Source: JAGWRI01 sp035700805 (GTDB taxonomy: Bacteria; Gemmatimonadota; Gemmatimonadetes; Gemmatimonadales; Gemmatimonadaceae). Taken from it: 64,000 bases of DNA. The notes beneath the pieces were generated by a model. It saw nothing but the letters and a program-made list of their open reading frames with translations. It was not told the origin of the DNA and did no database searches. Every line of letters begins with the position of its first letter. Within the stretch, counting starts at the first letter, position 1. The translations under genes and the position numbers were made by a program. The stretch is from assembly GCA_035700805.1 (NCBI GenBank), contig DASSOG010000043.1:1-64000 (forward strand), written 5' to 3'. Positions 17,295-26,503 of the stretch are shown here, in pieces.

Positions 17295-19682
17295 CTACTC
17301 GCCATACGGAATCCAGATATTCTTCACCTGGGTGGCGGCCCGCAGGTACTCGCGTCCCTCGCCCTGTACCGCGTCCAGCCAGTTGCGGACATGCCAGTCA
17401 CACCAGGTACGCTTCATGTTACCGGCTGAGGCCTGCTCCACCGCTCGGGCGCCGTCGCGCACGCCGAAGTACCACATGGCTTCCACGTCGTCGTGGTCGG
17501 CCAGCACCTTCGCCAGGAGGTCTGTGGCCCCGGTCACGATGTTCACGACGCCGCCGGGCAGGTCCGATGTATCGAACACACTGTACAGGTCCGTGGCCGA
17601 CAGCGGATGCGCCTCGGAGGGAATGGCGATCACCGTGTTTCCCATGGCGATGGCCGGCGCCACCAGCGACACGAATCCAAGCAGGGGTCGTTCCACCGGA
17701 CATGCAATGCCGATCACGCCAATCGGTTCGTGCATGGCCAGCGCCACACCGCGTATGGGCACGCTGTGTGCCGCGCCATCGTACTTGTCCGCCCACGCCG
17801 CATACGTGAACAGGCGTGCGACCGTAGCCTGCACCTCACGCGCGGCATCTCGCTTCCCGGCACCGGTCGTGGCGCGCAGTCGAGCCGCGAACTCGTCTTC
17901 GCGCGCGGAGAGGTTTTCGGCAATGTAGTAGAGCACCTGCGCGCGCAGGTGCCCCGTGGCCTTGCTCCACCCCGGCCACGCCTTGTGCGCTGCCTCGACG
18001 GCGTTGCGGATGTCCTTGCGGTTCCCCTCCCCCACCTCACCGACCACCCGACCCGACCGATCCATGATGGTACGAGAATACCCGCCATCCGGGCGCGCCT
18101 GTTTCCCGCCGATGTACAGCTTGGGTGTGCGATCAATGGCCGGCATCGCGCCGCCCTCGGGATGCTCACCCTCGGCAGCCGCCGCCCCCTCCACCCTTCG
18201 CTCGCCGGCGGCGAAGACCCAGTCCGGCTTCAGGTACTCCCACATCCCCTCGCGCCCCCCTTCCCGGCCAAATCCACTCTCGCGATATCCCCCAAATCCA
18301 GCCGCAGCATCGAACAGGTTGGTGGAGTTGATCCACACTACGCCCGCCTTGAGCTTGGGCGCGATGTCCAGGGCCAGGTTGACGTTCTCCGTCCACACAC
18401 TGGCGGCCAGCCCGTACGGCGTATTGTTGGCCAGGGCCACGCTCTCGCTTGGCGTGCGAAAGGTCATCTCCACCAGGACCGGCCCGAAGATCTCCACTTG
18501 CGCGATCGTGGATGCCGGCTCCACATCGGTAAACAGCGTCGGAGGGTAGAAGTATCCCTCCGTGGGGCACGCCCACGATGGCTGCCACATCTGTGCCCCC
18601 TCGGCAATTCCCTGCTCCACCAGGCCTCGGATGCGCTGCAGTTGCACCGGCGCCACGATGGCGCCCATGTCCACCGCCTTGTCCAGCGGCGACCCAACGC
18701 GCAACGATTCCATCCGCGCCCGCAGCTTGGTCACCAGCCGATCGGCAATGCCCTCCTGCACCAGCAGGCGAGATCCCGCGCAACAGACCTGCCCCTGATT
18801 GAACCAGATGGCATCCACCACGCCCTCCACCACGCTATCGAGGTCGGCATCCTCATAGACGATGAACGGACTCTTGCCTCCCAGCTCCAGGCTGAGCTTC
18901 TTGCCCGTGCCGGCGGTCGCCCGGCGGATGAGGCGTCCCACCTCGGTGGAGCCCGTGAACGCAATCTTGTCCACGTCGTCGTGCTCGACAATCAGGCGAC
19001 CCGTGTCGCCATCGCCGGTCACGATGTTGACCACGCCGGCCGGAATCCCCACCTGCTCCGCCACCTCCGCAAAGAGCAGGGCCGTCAGCGGCGTGAATTC
19101 GGCGGGCTTGAGGATTATCGTATTCCCGGCGGCCAGCGCGGGCGCGATCTTCCACGACAGCATCAACAGCGGAAAATTCCACGGGATGACCTGGCCAACC
19201 ACTCCCACCGCGCTGTACCCCACGAACTCCGCATCGAGTAACTGCGCCCATCCGGCGTGGTGGTAGAAGTGCCGCGCCGCCAGCGGGATATCCAGGTCGC
19301 GGGTCTCGCGAATGGATTTCCCGTTGTCCATGCTTTCCAGCACGGCAAACAGGCGCGAGTGCTTCTGGATTTCGCGCGCCAGGGCGTACAGGTATCGGGC
19401 GCGTGCATGTCCGCTGAGCCGCTTCCACGCCGGCAGCGCCTGGCGCGCCGCCGCTACCGCGGCGTGTACGTCCGTCGCGGTGCCCTGCGAGACGCGGGCC
19501 AGCACCTTCGCCGTGGCCGGGTTGACGGCCTCGAACCCCGCCGCGGGAGTCGTCCAGGTGCCGCCGATGTAGTGCCCGAACGCCCGGTCATGTCCCTCGA
19601 GCCACCGGGTGACCTCGGCGTCGCTCTCCGGCGCCGGCCCATACTCCATCGATTCAAAGATCGCTGATACGCTTGCCATCAT
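17295..19682 (-). CDS. ALDH16-family aldehyde dehydrogenase (two fused ALDH domains)
   Basis: 795 residues. Residues about 1-485 form a complete ALDH domain: GVVGQVIPWNFPLLML, ILKPAEFTPL, AFTGSTEVG, catalytic-base region LELGGKSPF and nucleophile in FNQGQVCCAGSR, then EIFGPVL. Residues about 510-795 are a second ALDH-like domain (YIGGKQARPDGGYSRTI ... VNIVTGATDLLAKVLADHDD) that lacks the LELGGK glutamate and the catalytic cysteine. This one-active, one-inactive arrangement is typical of the ALDH16 family. Start ATG 19682 (or 19679). It follows deoC by 62 bases on the same strand, so oxidation of DeoC-derived acetaldehyde is a reasonable inferred role. Confidence 0.88.
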   Translation of the reverse strand: MMASVSAIFESMEYGPAPESDAEVTRWLEGHDRAFGHYIGGTWTTPAAGFEAVNPATAKVLARVSQGTATDVHAAVAAARQALPAWKRLSGHARARYLYALAREIQKHSRLFAVLESMDNGKSIRETRDLDIPLAARHFYHHAGWAQLLDAEFVGYSAVGVVGQVIPWNFPLLMLSWKIAPALAAGNTIILKPAEFTPLTALLFAEVAEQVGIPAGVVNIVTGDGDTGRLIVEHDDVDKIAFTGSTEVGRLIRRATAGTGKKLSLELGGKSPFIVYEDADLDSVVEGVVDAIWFNQGQVCCAGSRLLVQEGIADRLVTKLRARMESLRVGSPLDKAVDMGAIVAPVQLQRIRGLVEQGIAEGAQMWQPSWACPTEGYFYPPTLFTDVEPASTIAQVEIFGPVLVEMTFRTPSESVALANNTPYGLAASVWTENVNLALDIAPKLKAGVVWINSTNLFDAAAGFGGYRESGFGREGGREGMWEYLKPDWVFAAGERRVEGAAAAEGEHPEGGAMPAIDRTPKLYIGGKQARPDGGYSRTIMDRSGRVVGEVGEGNRKDIRNAVEAAHKAWPGWSKATGHLRAQVLYYIAENLSAREDEFAARLRATTGAGKRDAAREVQATVARLFTYAAWADKYDGAAHSVPIRGVALAMHEPIGVIGIACPVERPLLGFVSLVAPAIAMGNTVIAIPSEAHPLSATDLYSVFDTSDLPGGVVNIVTGATDLLAKVLADHDDVEAMWYFGVRDGARAVEQASAGNMKRTWCDWHVRNWLDAVQGEGREYLRAATQVKNIWIPYGE

Positions 19683-19744
19683 CGGCCTGGTTGAGGTCCA
19701 TCCACCTTCGAGCCGCCGGGGCACGCCGCCCCCGGCCCCTCCGT

Positions 19745-20803
19745 TTACCCCATCGGCTGGCGATGCGCCGCCGCATACCGCCCAGTCACGAACATCTCCA
19801 GTTGCCGCTCAATGTCGGTGAGCAGCGAACTCGCGCCAAAGCGGAACAGGTCATTGCGCAGCCAGCGATTGCCCAGCTCCTCCTTCATCAGGTACATGAA
19901 TTCCAGGGCCTGTCTGGCCGTCCGGATTCCGCCCGCGGGCTTGAACCCGACGGCATAGCCGGTCTGTTCATGGTATTCGCGAATCATGCGCGCCATGACG
20001 AGCGCAAACGGCATGGTGGCGTTCACGCCCTCCTTGCCCGTGGAGGTCTTGATGAAGTCGGCCCCCGCCTGCATGGCCACCAGGCTGGCACGCGCCACGT
20101 TGCCCAGCGTCGCCAGCTCCCCGGTGGCCAGGATGGCCTTCATGTGAGCCTCCCCGCACGCGGCACGAAAGGCCTTCACTTCGTCGTACAGCGCCTCGTA
20201 GTCTCCGGTCAGCACGTGTGCGCGCGTCACCACGATATCAATCTCGCGGGCTCCCGCGGCCACCGACGCCTGGATCTCCGCCACCCGCTGCTCAAATGGG
20301 TTGAGGCCGGCCGGAAACCCCGTGGACACAGCCGCCACGGGAATGTTCGTGTCTTCGAGCGCGCGGACCGCGGTTTCCACGAAGGCGTGGTACACGCACA
20401 CCGCGCCGACCTTGATGTCAAGTGATTCCACGCCAAGGCTGCGCTGCAGGTCGTCGCGGAGCGGATGGCGCGCCTTGGCACACAGTCGCCGCACCTTGCC
20501 CGGTGTGTCGTCGCCCGACAGGGTGGTCAGGTCCATGAGCGTGATGGCGCGAAGCAGCCATGCAGCCTGCCACTCCTTCTTGACGCTGCGACGCGTGGGG
20601 ATGGTGGCGGCGCGGCGCTCCACGGCGCTGCGGTTCACGCGGATACCGCGCACGGCATCCAGGTCCAGCGGCGTGCCGGGGTTGCGGGTCACACCGGCAT
20701 TCGGCGGCGCGGGCCGCTGGTCGGTGACCAGTGTCGGCCTGGATCCCTGCCCCGTCGTGGCGGACTCCCGTGCGGCCGGTCCAAAGTTGCGGTTGGCGGT
20801 CAT
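19745..20803 (-). CDS. deoC: Deoxyribose-phosphate aldolase, DERA (long, eukaryote-like type)
   Basis: 352 residues from ATG 20803. Class I aldolase: Schiff-base lysine in DFIKTSTGKEGVNAT, partner residues in EIDIVVTRAHVLTG and FKPAGGIRTARQAL. The N-terminal extension (RSVKKEWQAAWLLRAITLMDLTTLSGDD, split here by one note: about residues 72-100) is shared with animal DERA rather than the roughly 250-residue bacterial DeoC. It cleaves 2-deoxyribose-5-phosphate to glyceraldehyde-3-phosphate and acetaldehyde. The next gene downstream is an ALDH16 aldehyde dehydrogenase. A TAGCTT hexamer lies about 45 bases upstream on the same strand (20847-20852). Confidence 0.93.
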   Translation of the reverse strand: MTANRNFGPAARESATTGQGSRPTLVTDQRPAPPNAGVTRNPGTPLDLDAVRGIRVNRSAVERRAATIPTRRSVKKEWQAAWLLRAITLMDLTTLSGDDTPGKVRRLCAKARHPLRDDLQRSLGVESLDIKVGAVCVYHAFVETAVRALEDTNIPVAAVSTGFPAGLNPFEQRVAEIQASVAAGAREIDIVVTRAHVLTGDYEALYDEVKAFRAACGEAHMKAILATGELATLGNVARASLVAMQAGADFIKTSTGKEGVNATMPFALVMARMIREYHEQTGYAVGFKPAGGIRTARQALEFMYLMKEELGNRWLRNDLFRFGASSLLTDIERQLEMFVTGRYAAAHRQPMG

Positions 20804-20892
20804 GCAGCGACTCGGCGTCGGCCCGGACGCCATGTCCGGGCACACCTGTAAGCTAGTATCGCCCGGGCCCCGCTGCACGGCGCGGCCGGCGG

Positions 20893-21555
20893 CTACTCCT
20901 GCGTCAGCAGCCCCAGGTTCAACGCAAACTGGATGTACTGGGACCGGTGTTGCAGCCCCATCTTCTCCTGGATGCGTTGCTTGTACGTATCCACGGTCTT
21001 GGGACTGATGAACAGCCGTTCGCCAATTTCAGGGGCCGAGTAGCCCTGGGCCACCAGCCGCAGCACATCGCGTTCACGCTGCGTGAGGCGTTCGTACCGG
21101 GTGCGCTCGTCGTTGTGCTCCGCCTTTTTCCGGAGCCCGCCGGCCAGCACCCGCGCTGCCGATGGCTGCAGGTAGGTGTCGCCGTGCGCCACCGCCCGCA
21201 CCGCGTCCACCAGTTCGCGGTCGGCCGCGCTCTTCTGCAGGAAGCCGCTGGCCCCGCTCTCCAGCAGCGGCACCAGCGCCTCGTCGGGCGAGTGCATGGT
21301 CAGGATGAGGATCCTGGTGCGGACGCCCTGCGCCGCCAGGACCTTGGTCACCTCGGCGCCGCCCATCTGTGGCATTGAGAGATCCAGTATCAACACGTCG
21401 GGGTCCAGCTTCTCCGTCATGGCCACGGCGTCAGCGCCATTGGCCACTTCCCCCACCACCTGGATGTCCTTGGCAACGCCCAGCACCGCCTTCAGGCCGG
21501 CGCGCACCACGGCGTGGTCGTCCGCCAGCACGACGCGAATGATGTCTGTGGTCAC
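20893..21555 (-). CDS. NarL/LuxR-family response regulator
   Basis: 220 residues with a GTG start. The receiver domain has the acidic pair in VVLADDHAVVRAGL, phospho-Asp in DVLILDLSMPQMGG, Thr in ILILTMHS and Lys in GFLQKSA. The C-terminal LuxR HTH is LTQRERDVLRLVAQGYSAPEIGERLFISPKTVDTYKQ (about 150-185). All phosphorelay residues are intact. The start overlaps the stop of the upstream histidine-kinase gene (GTGA), so the pair is co-translated. Targets unknown. Confidence 0.92.
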   Translation of the reverse strand: MTTDIIRVVLADDHAVVRAGLKAVLGVAKDIQVVGEVANGADAVAMTEKLDPDVLILDLSMPQMGGAEVTKVLAAQGVRTRILILTMHSPDEALVPLLESGASGFLQKSAADRELVDAVRAVAHGDTYLQPSAARVLAGGLRKKAEHNDERTRYERLTQRERDVLRLVAQGYSAPEIGERLFISPKTVDTYKQRIQEKMGLQHRSQYIQFALNLGLLTQE

Positions 21556-22595
21556 GGGTTGGCATCCTCATGCACGGTGGCCGTTGCGACCACACGGGTT
21601 CTGCTGCCCGGCGCGCTCGAGATGTGAACCTCCCCGCCCGCATGGGCGAGCAGTTCGCGCACCCGGAACAGCCCGACGCCAGTGGACATTCGTTCCGCCC
21701 ACTCGACGTCAAATCCAAGTCCATCATCCTCAACCGTCAGTTCCACGCGGTCACCTTCACGCATCAAGTGGATGGCCACGCTGCCGGCGTGGGCATGTCG
21801 CTCGACGTTTCGGATCGCTTCCTCTGCCACGCTGTACAGCGCGGTCACAAGGGCCAGTGGCATTGGTTGATTGTCACCGTCCGCCGAAACGTTCACGTCC
21901 AGGTTCGTCCGCCCTGCTACCCGGCGCCCCAGCGCTTCAAGCGCGCTGACGAGTCCGAACTGCCCCAGCAGTCCCGGGTATACCGACTCGGCCACGCGCT
22001 GCACCTCGCTCACCATGCCCACCGCGATATCCCGTGCCGCCAGCAGGTTTGGCGCGGAATCCAGGTCGGGACACTCGCGCACCGCCGCCGACAGGTGCAT
22101 GGCCAGCGCCGAGAGGTTCTGTGCCGTGGTTTCACGCAACTCGTCCGCAATTCCCGCGCGCTCGAGCTCCCGCAACCGCAGGCTCCGGCGCACCAGGTGC
22201 TGGATGCGGTCACGATCTCCCTCCACGCGCGCCAGCAATCGGTTGAAGCTGACGCCCAGCTCGGCGATGTCCCGGTCGGCAATGGGCGACGTCACCACGC
22301 GCGCCGAGAGGTCGCCATCCGATACCTGCTGGGCCACGCGCTGAAGCTCATCCAGCGGCCGCAGGGCCAATCGAACCAGGAGCGCGTTCACCCCAAAGCC
22401 GATGGCCAGCGCCACGGCAATGACCGCCACCAGGCCGGGATGTTCGACATCCAGGGATACTGCGAGCGCCGCCAGCGCGATGAGCAGATTGGCGCCCAGC
22501 AATTTCCCGAGCAGCGGCATCCGCAAGAGCCGGCTCCGGATGCCCTCGCGATTCCCCGCGGATGTACCACTTTCCATCGTCTGCAAGGATGCCAT
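21552..22595 (-). CDS. HAMP-containing histidine kinase (HisKA_3 type) lacking the phospho-acceptor histidine
   Basis: 347 residues. Two membrane helices (about 30-46 and 55-75) are followed by a HAMP segment (ALRPLDELQRVAQQVSDGDLSARV). A NarX/DesK-like dimerisation helix follows, then an HATPase domain with the N-box EEAIRNVERHAHA and G-boxes DDGLGFD and GVGLFRVREL. The H-box reads AGIADELRETTAQNL where the family has IARELHD: the conserved His is Arg and the next Asp is Glu. ATP-binding residues look intact, so it may act as a pseudokinase, phosphatase or partner of another kinase. Starts at 22595 and 22577 are both possible. It is coupled to the response regulator downstream. Confidence 0.85.
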   Translation of the reverse strand: MASLQTMESGTSAGNREGIRSRLLRMPLLGKLLGANLLIALAALAVSLDVEHPGLVAVIAVALAIGFGVNALLVRLALRPLDELQRVAQQVSDGDLSARVVTSPIADRDIAELGVSFNRLLARVEGDRDRIQHLVRRSLRLRELERAGIADELRETTAQNLSALAMHLSAAVRECPDLDSAPNLLAARDIAVGMVSEVQRVAESVYPGLLGQFGLVSALEALGRRVAGRTNLDVNVSADGDNQPMPLALVTALYSVAEEAIRNVERHAHAGSVAIHLMREGDRVELTVEDDGLGFDVEWAERMSTGVGLFRVRELLAHAGGEVHISSAPGSRTRVVATATVHEDANP

Positions 22596-22732
22596 TGGCT
22601 GTCAGGGAAAAACCGGGATTGCGTCGCTCCCTTACTATTGTCGGATCCCGTCGGGCTTGTGCTCAGGGATTTGCAGGAACATTGTAAGGTAATACCCTAC
22701 ACGCTACCCCTCGATCAGGCCGTCGCTCTCCC

Positions 22733-24343
22733 GTGGTCCCGGATCCGCATCTTCACCGTGCACCTGTGAATCCCCCGCTTCCCGAATCCCTGCTCGCGGC
22801 GATCATCGGCATTTCGGCCGACGCGATCATCTGCGTGGACGGGGAACAACGCATCATCTCCTTCAACGAGGGAGCCAGCAGGATCTTCGGCTATCCTGCG
22901 TCCGAGGTCCTGGGGCAGCCACTGGACATGCTCCTGCCGGCGCGTTCCCGCGTCGGGCATCGTCAGCGCGTCGAGCAATTCGTCAACTCGGACGTCGCGG
23001 CTCGACGCATCGGCGAACGTCGGGAACTGGCTGGCCTCCGCAAGGACGGCGAGGAGTTTTCGGCTGAAGCAGCGATTGCGCACCTTACCGTGGACGGACA
23101 GCGCTACGCCTCGGTCGTATTGCGCGATATCACTGAACGCAAACGCACCGAGTATCGCCAGCAACTCCTGGCTGACGCCTCCGAACAGCTCGGCGCCTCG
23201 ATTGACCTTGGCCGGACCCTCGAACTGGTGGCCAGCGTGTGGCTGCCCCTGTTCGGGGGATTTGCAGTGGTTGAAATGTCGGACGAGGGCGGCCTCCACC
23301 ATGCGGGCGCTGGTCCGGACGACACCCGCCCCGACACGATAGTCCACGCGATGTACACGCCGCACGAGCAGATGGTGTCGGTGAACGACTCGCCCTTGGG
23401 TGAGCAGCCGCCAGTTGCCATGGCTCCCGTGGATCAGGTCCTGGACGCCATTCCCGAGCGCTACCGCGCGGAGGCAATGGCGTGCAGCCCCCAGTCGGCA
23501 GTCGTCATTGCGCTCATCCATCGCGGCGAAGTATTCGGACGAGTCGTGGTGCTCACCGATCGGGTAATCCAGTTGGACGCCAGCGACCTGTCGCTTGCCA
23601 CCGAGATGGCACGCCGGGCATCGATAGCCCTGGATCACGCCCGCCTTCATGCCCAGCTTCGTCACGCACTCCATGCGCGGGATGAAACCATGAGCATTGT
23701 CTCGCATGACCTGCGCAATCCCGCCAGCGCGGTCAAGATGCTCACCGAGATGATCCTGGTGGCCGAGCGTCAACCCCCATTGCCGGCCGAGGTGCGTGAA
23801 CAGGTGTCCGTAATGCGGAGCGCCGCAGAGCAGATGGAATCGCTTATTCAAAACCTGCTCGACGCGAGTCGCGCCGAAGCGGGGCACCTGGTCGTACGCC
23901 CCCGGATGGTCTCGGCATCCACGTTGTTGCGTGATGCGCTCCGGACCATGGCGCCGCTTGCCGCCGACAAGCGCATCTCCATCACAACAGACTGGACCGA
24001 TCCGCTACCCGATGTGCATGTGGAGCCGGAGCGCATCACTCAAGTGGTATCCAACATCGCGGGGAACGCCATCAAGTTCACTCCGGCCGGTGGATGCATC
24101 CACATCACGGCGGCCGTGCAGCCCGGACACCTGCTCATTTCGATCACCGACACCGGGCCTGGCATTGCGACCGAGGACCTGCCGCATGTATTTGATCGCT
24201 ACTGGCAGTCCGATCATCGCAACCGAGGCCTCGGCCTCGGCCTTCCCATTGCCAGGGCCATCATCGAGGCACATCACGGGCGCCTCTGGGCCGAGCACGT
24301 GGACGGCCGGGGCGCCATCTTCCACTTCACGCTCCCCACGTAA
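22733..24343 (+). CDS. PAS-GAF sensor histidine kinase
   Basis: 536 residues with a GTG start (22733, or 22766 in frame). An N-terminal PAS domain (about 18-135: ISADAIICVDGEQRIISFNEGASRIFGYPASEVLG, VVLRDITERK) is followed by a GAF-like region (about 145-310). The HisKA segment carries the phospho-His in MSIVSHDLRNPASAV, and the HATPase has NIAGNAIKFTPAGG, DTGPGIA and GLGLGLPIA. No membrane helix is seen, so it is probably cytoplasmic. There is no adjacent response regulator of its own. It diverges from the histidine-deficient kinase gene and could phosphorylate that gene's partner regulator (speculative). Confidence 0.9.
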   Translation: MVPDPHLHRAPVNPPLPESLLAAIIGISADAIICVDGEQRIISFNEGASRIFGYPASEVLGQPLDMLLPARSRVGHRQRVEQFVNSDVAARRIGERRELAGLRKDGEEFSAEAAIAHLTVDGQRYASVVLRDITERKRTEYRQQLLADASEQLGASIDLGRTLELVASVWLPLFGGFAVVEMSDEGGLHHAGAGPDDTRPDTIVHAMYTPHEQMVSVNDSPLGEQPPVAMAPVDQVLDAIPERYRAEAMACSPQSAVVIALIHRGEVFGRVVVLTDRVIQLDASDLSLATEMARRASIALDHARLHAQLRHALHARDETMSIVSHDLRNPASAVKMLTEMILVAERQPPLPAEVREQVSVMRSAAEQMESLIQNLLDASRAEAGHLVVRPRMVSASTLLRDALRTMAPLAADKRISITTDWTDPLPDVHVEPERITQVVSNIAGNAIKFTPAGGCIHITAAVQPGHLLISITDTGPGIATEDLPHVFDRYWQSDHRNRGLGLGLPIARAIIEAHHGRLWAEHVDGRGAIFHFTLPT

Positions 24344-24415
24344 GCCCGCCGCCTGAACACCCGTGCCCCTCCGGACCCGGCCCCCCAGCTCCTTCCACCA
24401 CCAGCCACCACGACC

Positions 24416-26470
24416 ATGATTTCACGCCTCCGCTTTACCGCGATTGCCCTCGTCCTGGCAGGCCTCACCGTCAGCGCCTGCGGACGTTCCACGTCCACCA
24501 GCTCGACGCCGCCACTGAGCCGTGCGAATCTGGATACCACGTGCGCGCCCTGCACGGACTTTTATCAATACGCAAATGGCGGCTGGCTGAAGCGGGATTC
24601 CATTCCCGCGGCGTATCCGTCGTACGGCTCGTTCTTCGCCGTGCAGGATCACAACTGGGACGTCCTGCACACCATCCTTGAGCAGGACGCGAAGGACGCG
24701 GCAGACGGGACGCTCAAGAGCGGATCCGGCCCGTGGAAGGTGGGGACCTTCTACGCGAGCTGCATGGACACCACCGCCATCAACGCCCTGGGCGCCAAGC
24801 CGCTGCAGCCGGTGTTCGACGTGATCGACGCCATCCAGAAGTCCACCGACATCCGGACGGGTGTCGGCATATTGGAACGCATGGCCGGCCTCGCCCCCTG
24901 GAGCAACGGCTCGGGACAGGACGCCAAGGACGCCACCCAGGTCATCGCCGTGCTCTCGCAAGGCGGCCTGTCGCTGCCTAACCGGGACTACTATTTCAAG
25001 ACGGACGCCGCCTCGAAGAAGATCCGCGAGGAATTCGTGGCACACGTGACGCGGATGTTCCAACTGCTGGGCGACGCCCCCGCCACTGCCGCCGCCGAGG
25101 CTCGGACAGTCCTGGCCTTTGAGACGCGACTTGCCCAAGCGTCCAAGTCGCCAGTGGAACTGCGCGACCCGAACGCCAATTATCACAAGGTATCGTTGCC
25201 GGAACTGGACGTGATGACTCCCCATTTCCATTGGGGCCCGTACTTCGCCGCCCAGGGTGCCATGGACGTCCCCACCATCGACGTGGAGCAGCCGGAGTTC
25301 TTCAAGACCGTGAATGACATGGTGACGTCAGTGCCCGTGGCCGACTGGCGCACCTTCCTGCGCTGGCGCGCCGTGCACACGGCGGCCCCCTCGCTGTCCT
25401 CGGCGTTCGTCGAGGAGAACTTCAAGTTCAGCCAGCTCTTCAGCGGCGCCAAGGAGATGCTGCCACGCTGGAAGCGCTGCATCAATTCCACGGACGGGCG
25501 TCTGGGCGAACTCCTGGGCCAGGAGTACGTGAAGCAGGCCTTCCCCCCGGAGGCCAAGACGCGGGCGGTGAAGATCGTCAACACGCTCGTGAGCGCGCTG
25601 CACGACCGCATCGAGCAACTGGGCTGGATGAGCGACAGCACCAAGGTCCAGGCCGTGGCCAAGCTGGACGCCTACACGAAGAAAATTGGATACCCCGATA
25701 AGTGGCGCGACTACACGCGGCTCACCGTCCATCCCGGCGAATACCTGGCCAACGTACGCGCCGCGCACGAATTCAACGCCGCGTACGACTGGGCCAAGAT
25801 CGGCAAGCCGGTGGATCGCACGGAGTGGGGCATGACGCCGCCAACGGTCAACGCGTATTACAACCCGCTCATGAACGAGATCGTGTTTCCAGCCGGCATC
25901 CTGCAGCCACCCTTCTTCAACCCCGATGCCGACGACGCCGTGAACTACGGCGCCATGGGCGCGGTCATCGGCCACGAGATGACACACGGCTTTGATGATG
26001 AAGGCCGCCAGTACGACAAGGACGGCAACCTTCACGACTGGTGGACCGCCGGCGATGCCAAGCGCTTCACCGCCGAAGCCGCGAAGATCGTGAACCAGTT
26101 CAACGCGTACACCGTCATCGACTCCACCACGCATGTGAATGGCCAGCTTACACTCGGCGAGAATATCGCGGACTTCGGCGGGCTCACGGTGGCCTACGCG
26201 GCCATGGAGAAGGCGCTGGGCAATGGCCCGCGTCGCAAGATTGACGGCTTCACGCCGGAGCAGCGCTTCTTCCTGGCATGGGCGCAGGTCTGGCGGGAGC
26301 TCGACCGACCGGCCTACGCCCGCATGCTCGCGAGTGTCGATCCGCACGCCCCGGCCAAATGGCGGGTGAATGGACCCCTCAGCAACATGCCGGAGTTCAG
26401 GGCCGCATGGGGGTGCAAGGACACCGACGCGATGGTGCGTCCCGACTCCCTGCGCCCGAAGATCTGGTAA
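24416..26470 (+). CDS. M13 (neprilysin/PepO-like) zinc metallopeptidase lipoprotein
   Basis: 684 residues. Lipoprotein signal with lipobox LTVSAC (Cys22). The N-terminal M13 domain shows PCTDFYQYANGGW. The catalytic domain has NAYYNP, the zinc site GHEMTHGFDDEG (HExxH near residue 520) and the third ligand in GENIADFGG (near 582), and ends with a conserved Trp (RPKIW). Family members degrade oligopeptides in the periplasm or at the cell surface. Single gene with no obvious operon partner. The complete set of catalytic residues suggests an active enzyme. Confidence 0.93.
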   Translation: MISRLRFTAIALVLAGLTVSACGRSTSTSSTPPLSRANLDTTCAPCTDFYQYANGGWLKRDSIPAAYPSYGSFFAVQDHNWDVLHTILEQDAKDAADGTLKSGSGPWKVGTFYASCMDTTAINALGAKPLQPVFDVIDAIQKSTDIRTGVGILERMAGLAPWSNGSGQDAKDATQVIAVLSQGGLSLPNRDYYFKTDAASKKIREEFVAHVTRMFQLLGDAPATAAAEARTVLAFETRLAQASKSPVELRDPNANYHKVSLPELDVMTPHFHWGPYFAAQGAMDVPTIDVEQPEFFKTVNDMVTSVPVADWRTFLRWRAVHTAAPSLSSAFVEENFKFSQLFSGAKEMLPRWKRCINSTDGRLGELLGQEYVKQAFPPEAKTRAVKIVNTLVSALHDRIEQLGWMSDSTKVQAVAKLDAYTKKIGYPDKWRDYTRLTVHPGEYLANVRAAHEFNAAYDWAKIGKPVDRTEWGMTPPTVNAYYNPLMNEIVFPAGILQPPFFNPDADDAVNYGAMGAVIGHEMTHGFDDEGRQYDKDGNLHDWWTAGDAKRFTAEAAKIVNQFNAYTVIDSTTHVNGQLTLGENIADFGGLTVAYAAMEKALGNGPRRKIDGFTPEQRFFLAWAQVWRELDRPAYARMLASVDPHAPAKWRVNGPLSNMPEFRAAWGCKDTDAMVRPDSLRPKIW

Positions 26471-26503
26471 CCGGCGCCTGGCGGCTGGCCGGCCGCCGCT
26501 CCG

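Noticed and set aside
17493..19241. 582-codon frame opposite the ALDH16 gene
   Set aside because: Composition is a mirror of the ALDH codons; no recognisable domain, and the opposite strand is unambiguous.
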